Made by a program: the position numbers and the translations under genes
Assembly (NCBI RefSeq): GCF_004345245.1
Contig: NZ_SLUQ01000003.1
Location: 186,001 to 250,000 of the forward strand
DNA length: 64,000 nucleotides
Direction: 5' to 3'
From: Rhizobium sp. BK251
GTDB lineage: Bacteria > Pseudomonadota > Alphaproteobacteria > Rhizobiales > Rhizobiaceae
Shown here: positions 17,266 through 28,114 of the stretch, piece after piece
Layout of the letters: each line of letters begins with the position of its first letter
How positions within the stretch are numbered: position 1 is the stretch's first letter
Notes under the pieces: generated by a model
Told to the model about the DNA's origin: nothing
Databases searched by the model: none
Seen by the model: only the letters and a program-made list of their open reading frames with translations

Positions 17266-18396
17266 TTGATCGTAGAAGCATTTCTTCGTTGGGCCGAGAC
17301 TGCAAAGGCGGGAGACAGGGCAAAGGCGGCAAATGCACTGGGACGAGCTTACCTTCGGTCAAGAATGGCCCCCGAGGAGCGCAGCGCCGCAGAGATGGCA
17401 ATGACCTTTCTTCTGGATGATCCTTCGCCTCGCGTCAGGCTGGCGCTGGCCGAGGCGATATCCGATTCAGCCGGCATTCCGCGAAGCATCGTTCTTCCCC
17501 TTGCGGAAGACCAGCCGGAAATCGCCTGCCATGTCATCGCGCTTTCGCCGCTGCTGACGGATGCGGATCTCGTCGATCTTGCGGCGCGCGGCAGCAGTGC
17601 CACCCGCGTGGCGATTGCCGCGCGCCGGACAGTTTCCTATTCCGTTGCCGCGGCACTTGCCGAGATCGGGGACGAAGACGAGGTGCTCTGCCTGCTTGAA
17701 AACAAAGGCGCTTCCATATCCCGCCTTGCGTTGAAGCGTATCGCAGAACGTCTCGGCGACCTTGGCCTGGTTCGCTGCCGGCTGCTGGAGCGGAACGGAC
17801 TGCCCTCGGAGGCGCGGCACCTGTTGATGCAGCATGTCAGCAATGCACTGGGCTCGCTCGGGCTCGCGCAGGCGGCGATCGGAGCGGCGCGGCTCGAACG
17901 GGTCACTCGCGAGGCGAATGAGGCGGGCACCGTGGCGATCGCCGGCGGCGTGTTCCATGAGGAGATCCCGGCGCTCGTCGAGCATCTGAGGACGTCCGGG
18001 CGGCTGACGCCGTCATTTCTCATGCACGCGCTCTGCTCGGGAAAGGTTGACTTTTTCGCCGGCGCGATCGTCAATCTCTCCGGTTGCGAGGAGCGGCGCG
18101 TGCGGTCGATCATGGCGAGCGGGCGCATGCATGCGGTGAGGGCTCTTTTCGAATCCGCCGGCCTGCCTCGCGAAATTAGCGTCGTCTTCGTCGAGGCGAC
18201 CTTGCTTTGGCGCGAGACCTCGAAGAAGGCGACAGGAACTCTCCGCGAGAATGTCGCGACGCGCCTCCTCGGCAAATTCCGCGGGAAGGGCGAGCGATCA
18301 GGTGTCGTCGCCGAACTGCTCGACATGGTGGAAAAGCTGAGCATTGCAGAGCGGCGTCAGCAGGCACGCGCCTATGCGTCTCTAGCGGCCGCCTGA
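17266..18396 (+). CDS. DUF2336 helical-repeat protein
   Basis: A protein of about 376 aa found mainly in alphaproteobacteria. The DUF2336 core includes FLLDDPSPRVRLALAEAISD and PEIACHVIALSPLLTDADL, a HEAT-like alpha-alpha repeat array. The rest is helical without an enzyme motif. A regulatory or scaffold role has been suggested for the family, but nothing here confirms one. A TTG at 17266 starts the conserved LIVEAFLRW segment. A GTG at 17233 would add 11 less typical residues and neither start has a strong ribosome site. It is divergent from the CitE-like gene. Confidence 0.8.
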   Translation: MIVEAFLRWAETAKAGDRAKAANALGRAYLRSRMAPEERSAAEMAMTFLLDDPSPRVRLALAEAISDSAGIPRSIVLPLAEDQPEIACHVIALSPLLTDADLVDLAARGSSATRVAIAARRTVSYSVAAALAEIGDEDEVLCLLENKGASISRLALKRIAERLGDLGLVRCRLLERNGLPSEARHLLMQHVSNALGSLGLAQAAIGAARLERVTREANEAGTVAIAGGVFHEEIPALVEHLRTSGRLTPSFLMHALCSGKVDFFAGAIVNLSGCEERRVRSIMASGRMHAVRALFESAGLPREISVVFVEATLLWRETSKKATGTLRENVATRLLGKFRGKGERSGVVAELLDMVEKLSIAERRQQARAYASLAAA

Positions 18397-18448
18397 TCGG
18401 GCCGCTAAGGTTTCGCAGGTTCGCATGCTGTCTGAAAGGGAGGGCATC

Positions 18449-18907
18449 TTGTCCGTCACAATATCCGTCGAGGCGCCGCGTCAGGATGGCGTCATTCGCC
18501 TGCTTGAATTGTCGGATGCCTACGCGCAGTCGCTCTATCCACCCGAGAGCAATCATCTCCTCGATCTCACATCGCTCGAGAAGCCGTCCGTGACCTTCTT
18601 CGTGGCCCGCAACGGCTCGAGTATCGTCGGCTGCTGCGCGCTCGTCGAGGCAGGCGACGGGACCGCCGAGATCAAGAGAATGTTCGTGGATACCGACGCG
18701 AGGGGATTGAAGGTCGCGAGCCGACTGATGGATGCACTCGAAGATCAGGCGAAACAGAAGGGCCTTTCTGCGCTGCGTCTCGAGACCGGCATCAGGCAGC
18801 CGGAAGCCATCAGCCTCTACCGAAAGTTCGGCTATGCCGAGATCGACCCCTTCGGCGAATACGAACCCGATCCGCTTAGTCTGTTCATGGAGAAACGCCT
18901 GGCGTGA
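18449..18907 (+). CDS. GNAT-family N-acetyltransferase
   Basis: Acetyl-CoA-dependent N-acetyltransferase of about 152 aa. Motif A (EIKRMFVDTDARGLKVASRLMDALE, quoted in parts: IKRMFVD, RGLKVASRL) and motif B (ALRLETGIRQPEAISLYRKFGY in part) are classic GNAT. It resembles the MarR-linked/PanZ-like small acetyltransferases, but the substrate is unknown. The TTG at 18449 has GGGAGG about six bases upstream and is my preferred start; an ATG at 18425 in frame is the alternative. The gene ends four bases before a perfect inverted repeat shared with the convergent exporter gene. Confidence 0.85.
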   Translation: MSVTISVEAPRQDGVIRLLELSDAYAQSLYPPESNHLLDLTSLEKPSVTFFVARNGSSIVGCCALVEAGDGTAEIKRMFVDTDARGLKVASRLMDALEDQAKQKGLSALRLETGIRQPEAISLYRKFGYAEIDPFGEYEPDPLSLFMEKRLA

Positions 18908-18910
18908 AAG

Positions 18911-18931
18911 CGGATCCGCGCCGCGGATCCG
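18911..18931. terminator. Perfect 10-bp inverted repeat between convergent genes
   Basis: CGGATCCGCG (18911-18920) and CGCGGATCCG (18922-18931) are separated by one base, between the GNAT and AI-2E-type stops. No T-tract follows on either strand, so a bidirectional, hairpin-type stop is likely but not certain. Confidence 0.45.
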
Positions 18932-18934
18932 GGA

Positions 18935-20125
18935 TCAGCGTTCTACTGCGCGCTGGGGTGGCGGTTCGTCGATCAGGATTTGCGGTGTCGCCTCGGCGTG
19001 CTCCTCCGCCGACTGGATCTCGCGGATCCATTCGCGCCAGATGGCAACGATGAGGGCCATCAGCACCGGCCCGATGAAGAGGCCCAGAAAGCCCATGGTC
19101 TTGACGCCGCCGACCAACCCAAAAAAGGTCGGAAGGAAGGGCAGCTTGATCGGGCCGCCAACAAGCTTTGGCCTCAGGGTCTTGTCGACGATGAAGAGCT
19201 CGATCGTGCCCCAGAGGAAGAGGCCGATGCCGGCGACATGCGAGCCGCTTGCCACGAGGTAGATCGAGACCAGCGTGAAGGAGGCGGGAGCGCCGCCGGG
19301 GACGAGCGCCATGATGCCGGTGAGGACGCCGAGCGTCACGGGTGACGGCACGCCGGCGATCCAGTAGGCGACGCCGAGCACGATGCCTTCGCCGATGGCG
19401 ATCAGCGTCATGCCCATTACGGTCGAGCTGATCGTTGCCGGCACGACCCGCGAAATGCGTTCCCAGCGGTTCGGTAGGATCCGCTCGCCGAGGAGGTCGA
19501 TCTGTCTGGTGAAGGATGCACCGTCGCGATAGACGAAGAAGAGCGCGATCAGCATGAAGAGCAGCGTCAGCACGATATGGAAGGCGCCACCGCCGGCCGC
19601 GAGAACGGCACGGTATATGTTGCCGATGTTGGCGCCGCTGACCGCCTGGATCAGGTCGCCGATCGCACCGGGACTGCCGATATATTTCGTCCATTGTTCG
19701 TCGACCCAGCCGCCGACGCCGGGCAGGGCAAGCATCCAGGCGGGCGTGGGTGCGCCTGCGCGGTTGGCATGGATCGCCCAGGTGACCCATTGGCGCACCT
19801 CGCCGCTCGTATAGCTGACGGCAAGCGCAATCGGGATGACGAGGAAGGTGACGATCATGATGATGGCGATCGTCGCCGCAATCGTGGTGTTACCGCCGAC
19901 GCGGCGCAGCAGATCGCGATAGAGGGGCCAGCTTGCAAAGCCGATCACCAGCGCGGCGAGCACCGGCACGACAAAGCCGTAGAAGAAGTAGATGCCGGCC
20001 GCGGCGATCAGAACCAAAAGCCAGCGAGCCGCGGAAATCGACGGAATCAACGGAATTCTTGCAGAGGTTGAGGCACTCAACCACCGTGGTTCGTCTTTAG
20101 GCTGGCGACGTTCGAAAACACCCAA
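18935..20125 (-). CDS. AI-2E/PerM-family membrane transporter
   Basis: A 396-aa polytopic membrane protein of the AI-2E transporter (formerly UPF0118) family. Seven to eight hydrophobic segments are visible, with LVLIAAAGIYFFYGFVVPVLAALVIG near the N-terminus and the family's C-terminal SPVTLGVLTGIMALVPGGAP and PTFFGLVGGVKTMGFLGLFIGPVLMA regions (partly quoted). Members have been linked to export of AI-2 or other solutes and to Na+/H+ exchange, so the substrate is open. The C-terminus is a short acidic/Pro-rich tail. An FNR-like half-site pair lies just upstream of the start. Confidence 0.9.
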   Translation of the reverse strand: MGVFERRQPKDEPRWLSASTSARIPLIPSISAARWLLVLIAAAGIYFFYGFVVPVLAALVIGFASWPLYRDLLRRVGGNTTIAATIAIIMIVTFLVIPIALAVSYTSGEVRQWVTWAIHANRAGAPTPAWMLALPGVGGWVDEQWTKYIGSPGAIGDLIQAVSGANIGNIYRAVLAAGGGAFHIVLTLLFMLIALFFVYRDGASFTRQIDLLGERILPNRWERISRVVPATISSTVMGMTLIAIGEGIVLGVAYWIAGVPSPVTLGVLTGIMALVPGGAPASFTLVSIYLVASGSHVAGIGLFLWGTIELFIVDKTLRPKLVGGPIKLPFLPTFFGLVGGVKTMGFLGLFIGPVLMALIVAIWREWIREIQSAEEHAEATPQILIDEPPPQRAVER

Positions 20126-20211
20126 TTTATCTTTGCCTTTTGATATCCATCATTGCTTATGAGCCATGATAAGGGCCGTTTCAAGAGGGCTGCCCGGAAA
20201 GGGTATATGAA

Positions 20212-20240
20212 CCGTCGCCCGGCGGCCAATCGGGCGACGG
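20212..20240 (-). terminator. Hairpin downstream of the phytase-like esterase gene
   Basis: CCGTCGCCCG (20212-20221) pairs perfectly with CGGGCGACGG (20231-20240), with a nine-base loop, about 20 bases after the minus-strand stop. There is only a weak T-tract after it, so it is a moderate terminator candidate. Confidence 0.5.
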
Positions 20241-20257
20241 GCAAGGGCTCCGAGAGA

Positions 20258-21391
20258 TCATTGCGGGCGTCGGAGCACCTTGAAAGCGTAGAACTGGCTC
20301 TTCTGGCTCGAGCTGAAATTATTGTCGGAGGCCAGCACGAGAACGTCAGTTCCGTCCTTCGCTTTACCGAAGGAGATAGCCTCGATATTGTCGGGGACAA
20401 GACCGATGGCGCGCAGGTCGAGCACCTGGCTCTTGCGCACGGGCACGATCCTCTCGTCCGTCTTGGTCAGCGACGGAACGGAGGAGACATCGGTGGCGCC
20501 GTCGAGGTCCATCATCATCACCCTGATGGTGTTGCCGAAGCCCTGGGCGTAGCTGCGTTCGACCGCGAGCACGTGCCGGTCATCGAGCGCCAGCATTTCG
20601 GACATGCCGTTGTCATTGCCGCCACTTGCCTTGGTTGCTGCCTGCGGGATGAGGGAGACGGGATAGACATATTGTGCGGCAGGCTCTCCGTTGGCGGCAT
20701 TGTAGCGGATGATGCGGGACAGGCTGCCGCCCGTCAGCGTCGCCGCGGCGCCGTCCTGGTAAAGCGCTGCCTCGAGACCGACGAGCAGGTCACCTGATTT
20801 CAGGAAGGTCAGGGCTTCAAAGGCGAGGTTGTCTCGGATGCCGCTCGTCTTGTCCGCTGTGGGCGCAAAGCCCTCGGGGAGTGAAAACTCCCTGACGAAG
20901 CTGCCATCGGGCGCGGCGACGCGGACGAAGGGAGGAAGCAAGGCCTTCCCGTCACCTTCGCTGCTCCAGTAGATGCCGTCCCTGCCGACGCGGATCGATT
21001 CCGGATCGACAGTGCGTGCCGCGAAGGGTTCTCCGTTCTTGTCCTTCAAGGTCACTTGCCTGACGACGGACACGCCCTTGAGGCCGGTAGCGTCCAGGTC
21101 GAAATCGAGTTCGTAGAAGCGGGCTGCCGCCTTTTCGGAGCGGTCGTCGCTGATGGCGATGTAGTGGCCGCTGGCCGGATCAAAATCTAGGCCTGAGATA
21201 CCGCCGAATTCGACGTCGTTCTCAGTGTGGCCGGTCGGGATGACGAATTCGCCGAGATAGGAAAGGCTGAATTCAGCGCTGCAATCGCCGAAGGGGCAGG
21301 GAACGTCGGTCGTCGCGCCGATATCGGTCGCGTGCGAGGTGCCGGAAAGGAGTGTAACCGCCATGCTTGCGGCCAGAACGAAATTTTTCAT
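20258..21391 (-). CDS. Secreted esterase-like phytase-family protein
   Basis: A 377-aa exported beta-propeller protein matching the 'esterase-like activity of phytase' family. A signal peptide (MKNFVLAASMAVTLLSGTSHAT) ends near residue 22. Conserved blocks include FGGISGLDFDPASGHYIAISDDRS (in part), DPESIRVGRDGIYWSSEG and NIEAISFGKAKDGTDVLVLASDNNF (in part). It probably acts in the periplasm on phosphate or carboxyl esters; the substrate is unknown. I chose ATG 21391 at the signal peptide over a 38-residue upstream extension that lacks export features. The 229 bases between it and parE show no gene. Confidence 0.88.
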   Translation of the reverse strand: MKNFVLAASMAVTLLSGTSHATDIGATTDVPCPFGDCSAEFSLSYLGEFVIPTGHTENDVEFGGISGLDFDPASGHYIAISDDRSEKAAARFYELDFDLDATGLKGVSVVRQVTLKDKNGEPFAARTVDPESIRVGRDGIYWSSEGDGKALLPPFVRVAAPDGSFVREFSLPEGFAPTADKTSGIRDNLAFEALTFLKSGDLLVGLEAALYQDGAAATLTGGSLSRIIRYNAANGEPAAQYVYPVSLIPQAATKASGGNDNGMSEMLALDDRHVLAVERSYAQGFGNTIRVMMMDLDGATDVSSVPSLTKTDERIVPVRKSQVLDLRAIGLVPDNIEAISFGKAKDGTDVLVLASDNNFSSSQKSQFYAFKVLRRPQ

Positions 21392-21620
21392 GGCAATGTC
21401 CGCAGTTAAAGGAATTTCATGAAGCAGAACGGTCAAGCCTGAACGCCGCGCCAGAAAAGCGCGGCATGCCTTGCGTGCAAGCCTGCCGGGAAGGATTCCA
21501 TGCACTGCTTCTTTGACGGATTCGTTACGACTTCACGTCGTTTCCATGAAAACTGTAGCGGGCGGCGCCAACCGACCCCAATGAGGGTGGGAATAGCGTC
21601 GCCCGAAGAAGGACTCGAGA

Positions 21621-23684
21621 CTAGATGTCGAGGTTTTCCGCGAAGGCGGCACGTTCCTGGATGAAGCGGAAACGAGCGTCGGCCTTGGTGCCCATGAGGT
21701 TGTCGACGGCGTCGCGCGTTCCCTCGAAGTCGACCTCGTCGATGAGGACGCGCAGCAAGGTGCGGTTGGACGGGTCCATCGTGGTTTCCTTGAGCTGGGC
21801 GGGCAGCATTTCGCCGAGACCCTTGAACCGGCTTACCTCGACCTTGCTCTTGCCCTTGAACTCGGTCTCCATCAGTTCCTGGCGGTGCGCGTCGTCACGG
21901 GCATAGGCGGATTTCGCTCCCTGCGTCAGCTTGTAAAGCGGCGGCACGGCAAGGAAGAGGTGGCCGCCCCGGACGAGCTCCGGCATCTCCTGATAGAAGA
22001 ACGTGATGAGCAGCGAGGCGATGTGCGCGCCGTCGACGTCGGCATCGGTCATGACGATGATGCGTTCGTAGCGCAGATCCTCCTCGCGGTATTTCGACCG
22101 CGTGCCGCAGCCGAGCGCCTGGACGAGATCGCTGAGCTGCTGGTTTGCGCCGAGCTTTTCACGTCCGGCGCTTGCGACGTTGAGGATCTTGCCGCGCAGC
22201 GGAAGGATCGCCTGGTTGGCGCGGTTGCGCGCCTGCTTGGCCGAGCCGCCTGCCGAGTCGCCCTCGACGATGAAGAGTTCGGCGCCCTCGGCGGTGTTCT
22301 GCGCACAATCGGCGAGCTTTCCTGGCAGGCGAAGCTTGCGCACCGCCGTCTTGCGGTTGACTTCCTTCTCCTTGCGGCGGCGCAGACGCTCCTCCGCGCG
22401 CTCGATCACCCAATCGAGAAGCTTCTCGGCCTCGCCTGGATTGTCGGCGAGATAGTGGTCGAAAGGATCGCGCAGGGCGTTTTCCACGATGCGCTGGGCT
22501 TCGACCGTCGCCAGCCTGTCCTTGGTCTGACCGACGAATTCCGGCTCGCGGATGAAGACAGAGAGCATGCCGACGGCCGAAATCATGACGTCGTCGGTCG
22601 TGATGGCCGCCGCACGCTTGTTCTGCGTGAGTTCGGCGTAGTTCTTGAGACCCTTCGTGAGCGCAAGGCGCAGGCCCGCTTCGTGCGTGCCGCCCTCCGG
22701 CGTCGGAATGGTGTTGCAGTAGGAGTGGATCTGTTGATCGCCGCCGTACCAGGTGATGGCCCATTCCATGGAGCCGTGACCGCTCGCCTTCTCCGACTTT
22801 CCGGCGAAGATTTCGCGGGTGACGGTGAACTCCTTGCCCATGGTGGCCTGGAGATAGTCCTTCAGCCCGCCGGGGAAATGGAAGACCGCCTTGTCCGGTA
22901 TCTCGGAACCCTGCGGCAGGACGCCCTCGTCGCAGCTCCAGCGGATCTCGACGCCGCCGAACAGATAGGCCTTGGAACGGGCCATGCGGAAGACGCGGGC
23001 AGGATCGAACCTGGCATGCTCGCCGAATATCTGCGGATCTGGGTGGAAGCGAACCCTCGTGCCGCGGCGATTGTGGACATCGCCCAGTTCCTCGAGGCCG
23101 CCCTGGGGCAGGCCGCGGGAGAAGCGCTGGCGATAGAGCTTGCGGTTGCGCGCGACCTCGACCTCGAGGACATCGGAGAGCGCGTTCACCACCGAGACGC
23201 CGACGCCATGCAGGCCGCCAGAGGTCTCATAAGCCTTGCCGTCGAACTTGCCGCCCGCATGCAGCTTGGTCATAATGACTTCGAGGGTCGATTTGCCGGG
23301 TACCTGCGGATGATTTTCCACGGGAATGCCGCGGCCGTTGTCGCTGACGGTGAGGTAGCCCTGAAGATCGAGATGAACCTCGATGAAATTGGCATGGCCG
23401 GCGACGGCCTCGTCCATCGAGTTGTCGATCACTTCGGCGAAAAGGTGATGCAGCGCTTTCTCGTCGGTGCCGCCGATATACATGCCGGGGCGCATGCGCA
23501 CCGGTTCGAGACCTTCTAGAACGCGGATCGAGGAGGCGCCGTAGTCGTCGCCGTTCGATGCGGCCGGCGCGGGGCGCGCGGCAGTCGGCTGCGCCGCCCT
23601 CTCAACAGGCGCGTCAGGTTTTTCTGTCGCATCCTTCTTGGGGGAAATGGGCAAGCCGGAAAAGAGGTCGCTGCTATCGTCCAT
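21621..23684 (-). CDS. parE: DNA topoisomerase IV subunit B
   Basis: ATPase subunit of topoisomerase IV, which decatenates daughter chromosomes with ParC. The 687 aa show the GHKL ATPase (EVIDNSMDEA, DNGRGIPV, GGLHGVGVSVVNALS), the transducer, and the TOPRIM domain with EGDSAGGSAKQARNR and DADVDGAHIASLL. The C-terminus RFIQERAAFAENLDI is typical of rhizobial ParE. The first 50 residues are a low-complexity Ala/Pro/Lys leader before YGASSIRVLEGLEPVR. The opposite strand carries a long open frame that is an antisense artefact. It is divergent from the secreted hydrolase; parC is not in this window. Confidence 0.97.
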   Translation of the reverse strand: MDDSSDLFSGLPISPKKDATEKPDAPVERAAQPTAARPAPAASNGDDYGASSIRVLEGLEPVRMRPGMYIGGTDEKALHHLFAEVIDNSMDEAVAGHANFIEVHLDLQGYLTVSDNGRGIPVENHPQVPGKSTLEVIMTKLHAGGKFDGKAYETSGGLHGVGVSVVNALSDVLEVEVARNRKLYRQRFSRGLPQGGLEELGDVHNRRGTRVRFHPDPQIFGEHARFDPARVFRMARSKAYLFGGVEIRWSCDEGVLPQGSEIPDKAVFHFPGGLKDYLQATMGKEFTVTREIFAGKSEKASGHGSMEWAITWYGGDQQIHSYCNTIPTPEGGTHEAGLRLALTKGLKNYAELTQNKRAAAITTDDVMISAVGMLSVFIREPEFVGQTKDRLATVEAQRIVENALRDPFDHYLADNPGEAEKLLDWVIERAEERLRRRKEKEVNRKTAVRKLRLPGKLADCAQNTAEGAELFIVEGDSAGGSAKQARNRANQAILPLRGKILNVASAGREKLGANQQLSDLVQALGCGTRSKYREEDLRYERIIVMTDADVDGAHIASLLITFFYQEMPELVRGGHLFLAVPPLYKLTQGAKSAYARDDAHRQELMETEFKGKSKVEVSRFKGLGEMLPAQLKETTMDPSNRTLLRVLIDEVDFEGTRDAVDNLMGTKADARFRFIQERAAFAENLDI

Positions 23685-23893
23685 GGGGGTGTTCAGATAC
23701 TGGTCCTGTGTCGGGGTTTGAATTTCGGGCGAGGCGGAACCCCAAAATCACCGCAATTGCCGTCCCGTTTTCGAATCAGCGCGATTTTGCCAGAAATCGC
23801 CCGAAGAAGCGATGTGACGGGCCTGCTTGGCGAAATGGTGTGCGTCCTAACGCAACGAATGGCAAGCTGCGACACTTGGGAGAGAGCGTCCGC

Positions 23894-24781
23894 ATGAGAA
23901 TGTCCACAGTTCATTTGGTAATTATCACGGCAATTGTGGCCATTCTGTCGCCTGTAGCGGCGCGTCCTGTTGCCGCCGAAGAGCTCAAGCCTTTCAAGGA
24001 CGAACTCTTCTCGAGTCAGACGGTGCTCGACAAGCGTGACGACGGCGCGTTCGAAATTGTCGATTACCAGAAGCAGCGCGACCTCTACGGTCGCGACAAG
24101 GTTCCTGAGCGGCGTGTCAAATCCGCCTATGTCGCGCTCGGCGTAAAGCGTCAGCAGGATGACGAAACGCTCATGCTCGGCGGACGGAAGCTAGACGTGA
24201 CCAGAGTCGGACCGGCAACCGGCGCTGCCTTCACCGTCATCTTCATTCACGGCCGAGGCGGGGACCGCCGGTTGGGCGCCAACGACTTCATGTTCGGCGG
24301 AAACTTCAACCGGCTGAAGAATCTTGCGACACAGAACGGCGGCACTTATTACTCACCGAGCGTGCGAACCTTCGACAGTGAGGGCGTCGCTGACATCGCT
24401 GCGCTTGTCCGTTATGCCAGCGCCCAGTCGCAGGGGCAGCCGGTGATCCTCAGCTGCGCCTCGATGGGAAGCATCATCTGCTGGGGCATTGCCCGGGATG
24501 CTCAGACCGTCAAACAATTGAAGGGCATGGCTATTCTCGGGGGTGAGACCGACAACGACTTTCGCACCAGCGCCGCCTTCAAGGCGAAGCTACCCGTCTG
24601 GTTTACGCACGGCAGCGAAGATCCCGTCTATGCCGCGGACGGCCAGGAGGCTTTTTACGAGGGCCTTTACAAGGTCGGCTATCCTGCGCGCTTCACGCTG
24701 TTCCAGACCGGCAGCCACGGGACGCCGGTGCGGATGACCGATTGGCGAAGAGTTTTGAACTGGATTCTTGCCCAGAATTGA
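23894..24781 (+). CDS. Secreted alpha/beta hydrolase
   Basis: A 295-aa exported hydrolase. A signal peptide (residues 1 to about 27, ending ...RPVAAEE) precedes an alpha/beta fold: IFIHGRGGDRR is the oxyanion loop, the nucleophile elbow reads CASMGS (Ser in the centre, first Gly replaced by Cys), the acid is in FTHGSEDPVYAADG, and the catalytic His lies in TGSHGTPV. The ATG at 23894 sits right at the signal peptide; the frame continues open upstream into the parE promoter but that part is not protein-like. The substrate is not known. Confidence 0.85.
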   Translation: MRMSTVHLVIITAIVAILSPVAARPVAAEELKPFKDELFSSQTVLDKRDDGAFEIVDYQKQRDLYGRDKVPERRVKSAYVALGVKRQQDDETLMLGGRKLDVTRVGPATGAAFTVIFIHGRGGDRRLGANDFMFGGNFNRLKNLATQNGGTYYSPSVRTFDSEGVADIAALVRYASAQSQGQPVILSCASMGSIICWGIARDAQTVKQLKGMAILGGETDNDFRTSAAFKAKLPVWFTHGSEDPVYAADGQEAFYEGLYKVGYPARFTLFQTGSHGTPVRMTDWRRVLNWILAQN

Positions 24782-24912
24782 GAATTTCACGCTCTGGCAA
24801 GCAATATTTCGGCGCGAGCGGCCGATTTCCCTAAGGTGACGTGCTTAAAGCTTCCCTTTGCGGCAAGGTTTTGCTAATGCCGCTCAGTCGAAGCTTCTCG
24901 TGGAAAGTTGGA

Positions 24913-25683
24913 ATGACTCCGAATGTACGCCCGCTTGTCGCGGGAAACTGGAAAATGAACGGGACGCGCGCTTCCCTGGACCAGATCAAGGCCATCGCGG
25001 AAGGGGTGAAGACCCCGCTTTCGGAGAAGGTCGAAGCGCTGATCTGCCCGCCCGCGACGCTGCTCTATGTCGCCACGGCCCTTTGCGACGACAGTCCGCT
25101 GCTGATCGGCGCACAGGATTGCCACCAGAACAAGAGTGGCCCGCACACCGGCGACATTTCGGGCGAAATGATTGCCGATTGCTTCGGCACGCATGTGATC
25201 GTCGGCCATTCGGAGCGCCGCACGGACCATGCCGAGACCGATCACCTCGTCCGCGCCAAGGCCGAAGCCGCCTATGAGGCCGGCCTGACGGCGATCATCT
25301 GCGTCGGCGAGACCGCCGACGAGCGCCGCGCCGGCCAGACCCTCGACATCCTGAAGCGCCAGCTTTCCTCGTCGGTTCCGGCAAGTGCGACTGCTGCTTC
25401 GACCGTGATTGCCTACGAGCCCGTATGGGCCATCGGCACGGGGGTCACCCCCACGCTCGAGGATGTCGAGAAGGCACATGCCTTCATGCGCGCCGAGCTC
25501 GTCAGCCGTTTCGGAAGTGACGGACGAAAGATGCGCATCCTCTATGGCGGTTCGGTCAAGCCCTCCAATGCCGGCGAGTTGATGGGAATTGACAATGTCG
25601 ACGGCGCATTGATCGGCGGCGCCAGCTTGAAAGCGTCCGACTTCCTCGCCATCTATCGGGTCTACGAGCAGCTGCTCGCTTAA
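24913..25683 (+). CDS. tpiA: Triosephosphate isomerase
   Basis: Glycolytic enzyme interconverting dihydroxyacetone phosphate and glyceraldehyde-3-phosphate. The 256 aa include GNWKMNG (catalytic Lys14), VIVGHSERR (electrophile His), [11 protein letters not shown] (catalytic base Glu and loop 6) and [10 protein letters not shown] (phosphate binding). The start is ATG 24913 ([12 protein letters not shown]); the 24-residue extension upstream is not conserved-looking. It begins a plus-strand tpiA-secG-pyrG series. The 131 bases upstream carry the likely promoter but no clear hexamer pair that I could defend. Confidence 0.97.
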   Translation: MTPNVRPLVAGNWKMNGTRASLDQIKAIAEGVKTPLSEKVEALICPPATLLYVATALCDDSPLLIGAQDCHQNKSGPHTGDISGEMIADCFGTHVIVGHSERRTDHAETDHLVRAKAEAAYEAGLTAIICVGETADERRAGQTLDILKRQLSSSVPASATAASTVIAYEPVWAIGTGVTPTLEDVEKAHAFMRAELVSRFGSDGRKMRILYGGSVKPSNAGELMGIDNVDGALIGGASLKASDFLAIYRVYEQLLA

Positions 25684-25795
25684 ATCCGGCTTCACGCGCC
25701 ATTCCGTGGCGAAGGGGCTTGGAATAGGCGATAGCCTCATGTAAAGAGCCGCCAGCTTATCTTCTTTGTGCCCGCCCGCGGGCAGGACTGGACTC

Positions 25796-26278
25796 ATGCA
25801 AACCGTATTGCTTGTCATCTATCTCATGGTTGTCATCGCCTTGATCGGCGTCGTGCTGATCCAGCGCTCGGAAGGCGGCGGACTCGGCATTGGCGGCGGA
25901 TCCGGCTTCATGTCGGCGCGCGGAACGGCCAACGCCCTTACGCGGACGACGGCCATTCTTGCGGCGCTGTTCTTCGTGCTTGCGCTCGGCATGAATGTCC
26001 TGTCGCGCTTCGAAGGGCGTCCGACGGACATTCTCGATCGCATTCCGGCAACGAGCGGCCAGGGCAACGGCATCCTCGATTCGCTTGGTGGCGGCTCGAA
26101 TGGCGGCCAGCAGGCTCCGGCCGGCGGCCAGGCTCCGGCAAACAACGGCGTCCCGAGTGGTGGTGCTGCTGCGCCTGCGACCCCGCAGGCACCCGCCACA
26201 CAGTCGGCGCCCGTGGCCCAGCCCCCGGCAGCCGCGGCCCCGGCACAAGGCAATTCCGGCGTACCGACAGGTCAGTAA
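25796..26278 (+). CDS. secG: Preprotein translocase subunit SecG
   Basis: Auxiliary subunit of the SecYEG channel. Two membrane segments are visible (LLVIYLMVVIALIGVVLI and AILAALFFVLALGMNVL), separated by the conserved QRSEGGGLGIGGG...FMSARGTANALTRTT loop. The protein is 160 aa, longer than E. coli SecG, because the last 80 residues are a Gly/Gln/Ala/Pro-rich low-complexity tail, common in Rhizobiales. The start is ATG 25796 next to MQTVLLVIYL. A good intrinsic terminator follows, so pyrG is probably transcribed from its own promoter at least in part. Confidence 0.96.
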   Translation: MQTVLLVIYLMVVIALIGVVLIQRSEGGGLGIGGGSGFMSARGTANALTRTTAILAALFFVLALGMNVLSRFEGRPTDILDRIPATSGQGNGILDSLGGGSNGGQQAPAGGQAPANNGVPSGGAAAPATPQAPATQSAPVAQPPAAAAPAQGNSGVPTGQ

Positions 26279-28048
<1,770 letters not shown>

Positions 28049-28070
28049 GCGATTGCCCTCGGGACCATTG

Positions 28071-28094
28071 AACCCGGCACGAGCCGGGTTTTTT
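28071..28094 (+). terminator. Intrinsic terminator after pyrG
   Basis: AACCCGGC (28071-28078) and GCCGGGTT (28083-28090) form an 8-bp stem with an ACGA loop, followed by a T-run to 28094. The A-rich 5' side lets it work for the convergent TehA-like gene as well. Confidence 0.85.
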
Positions 28095-28114
28095 CTTGGC
28101 AGCGACTGCTGCTG

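Noticed and set aside
21885..23519. Open frame of about 540 codons on the plus strand opposite parE
   Set aside because: It is the complement of ParE coding sequence. The product is Arg/Glu/Ala-rich without recognisable motifs.
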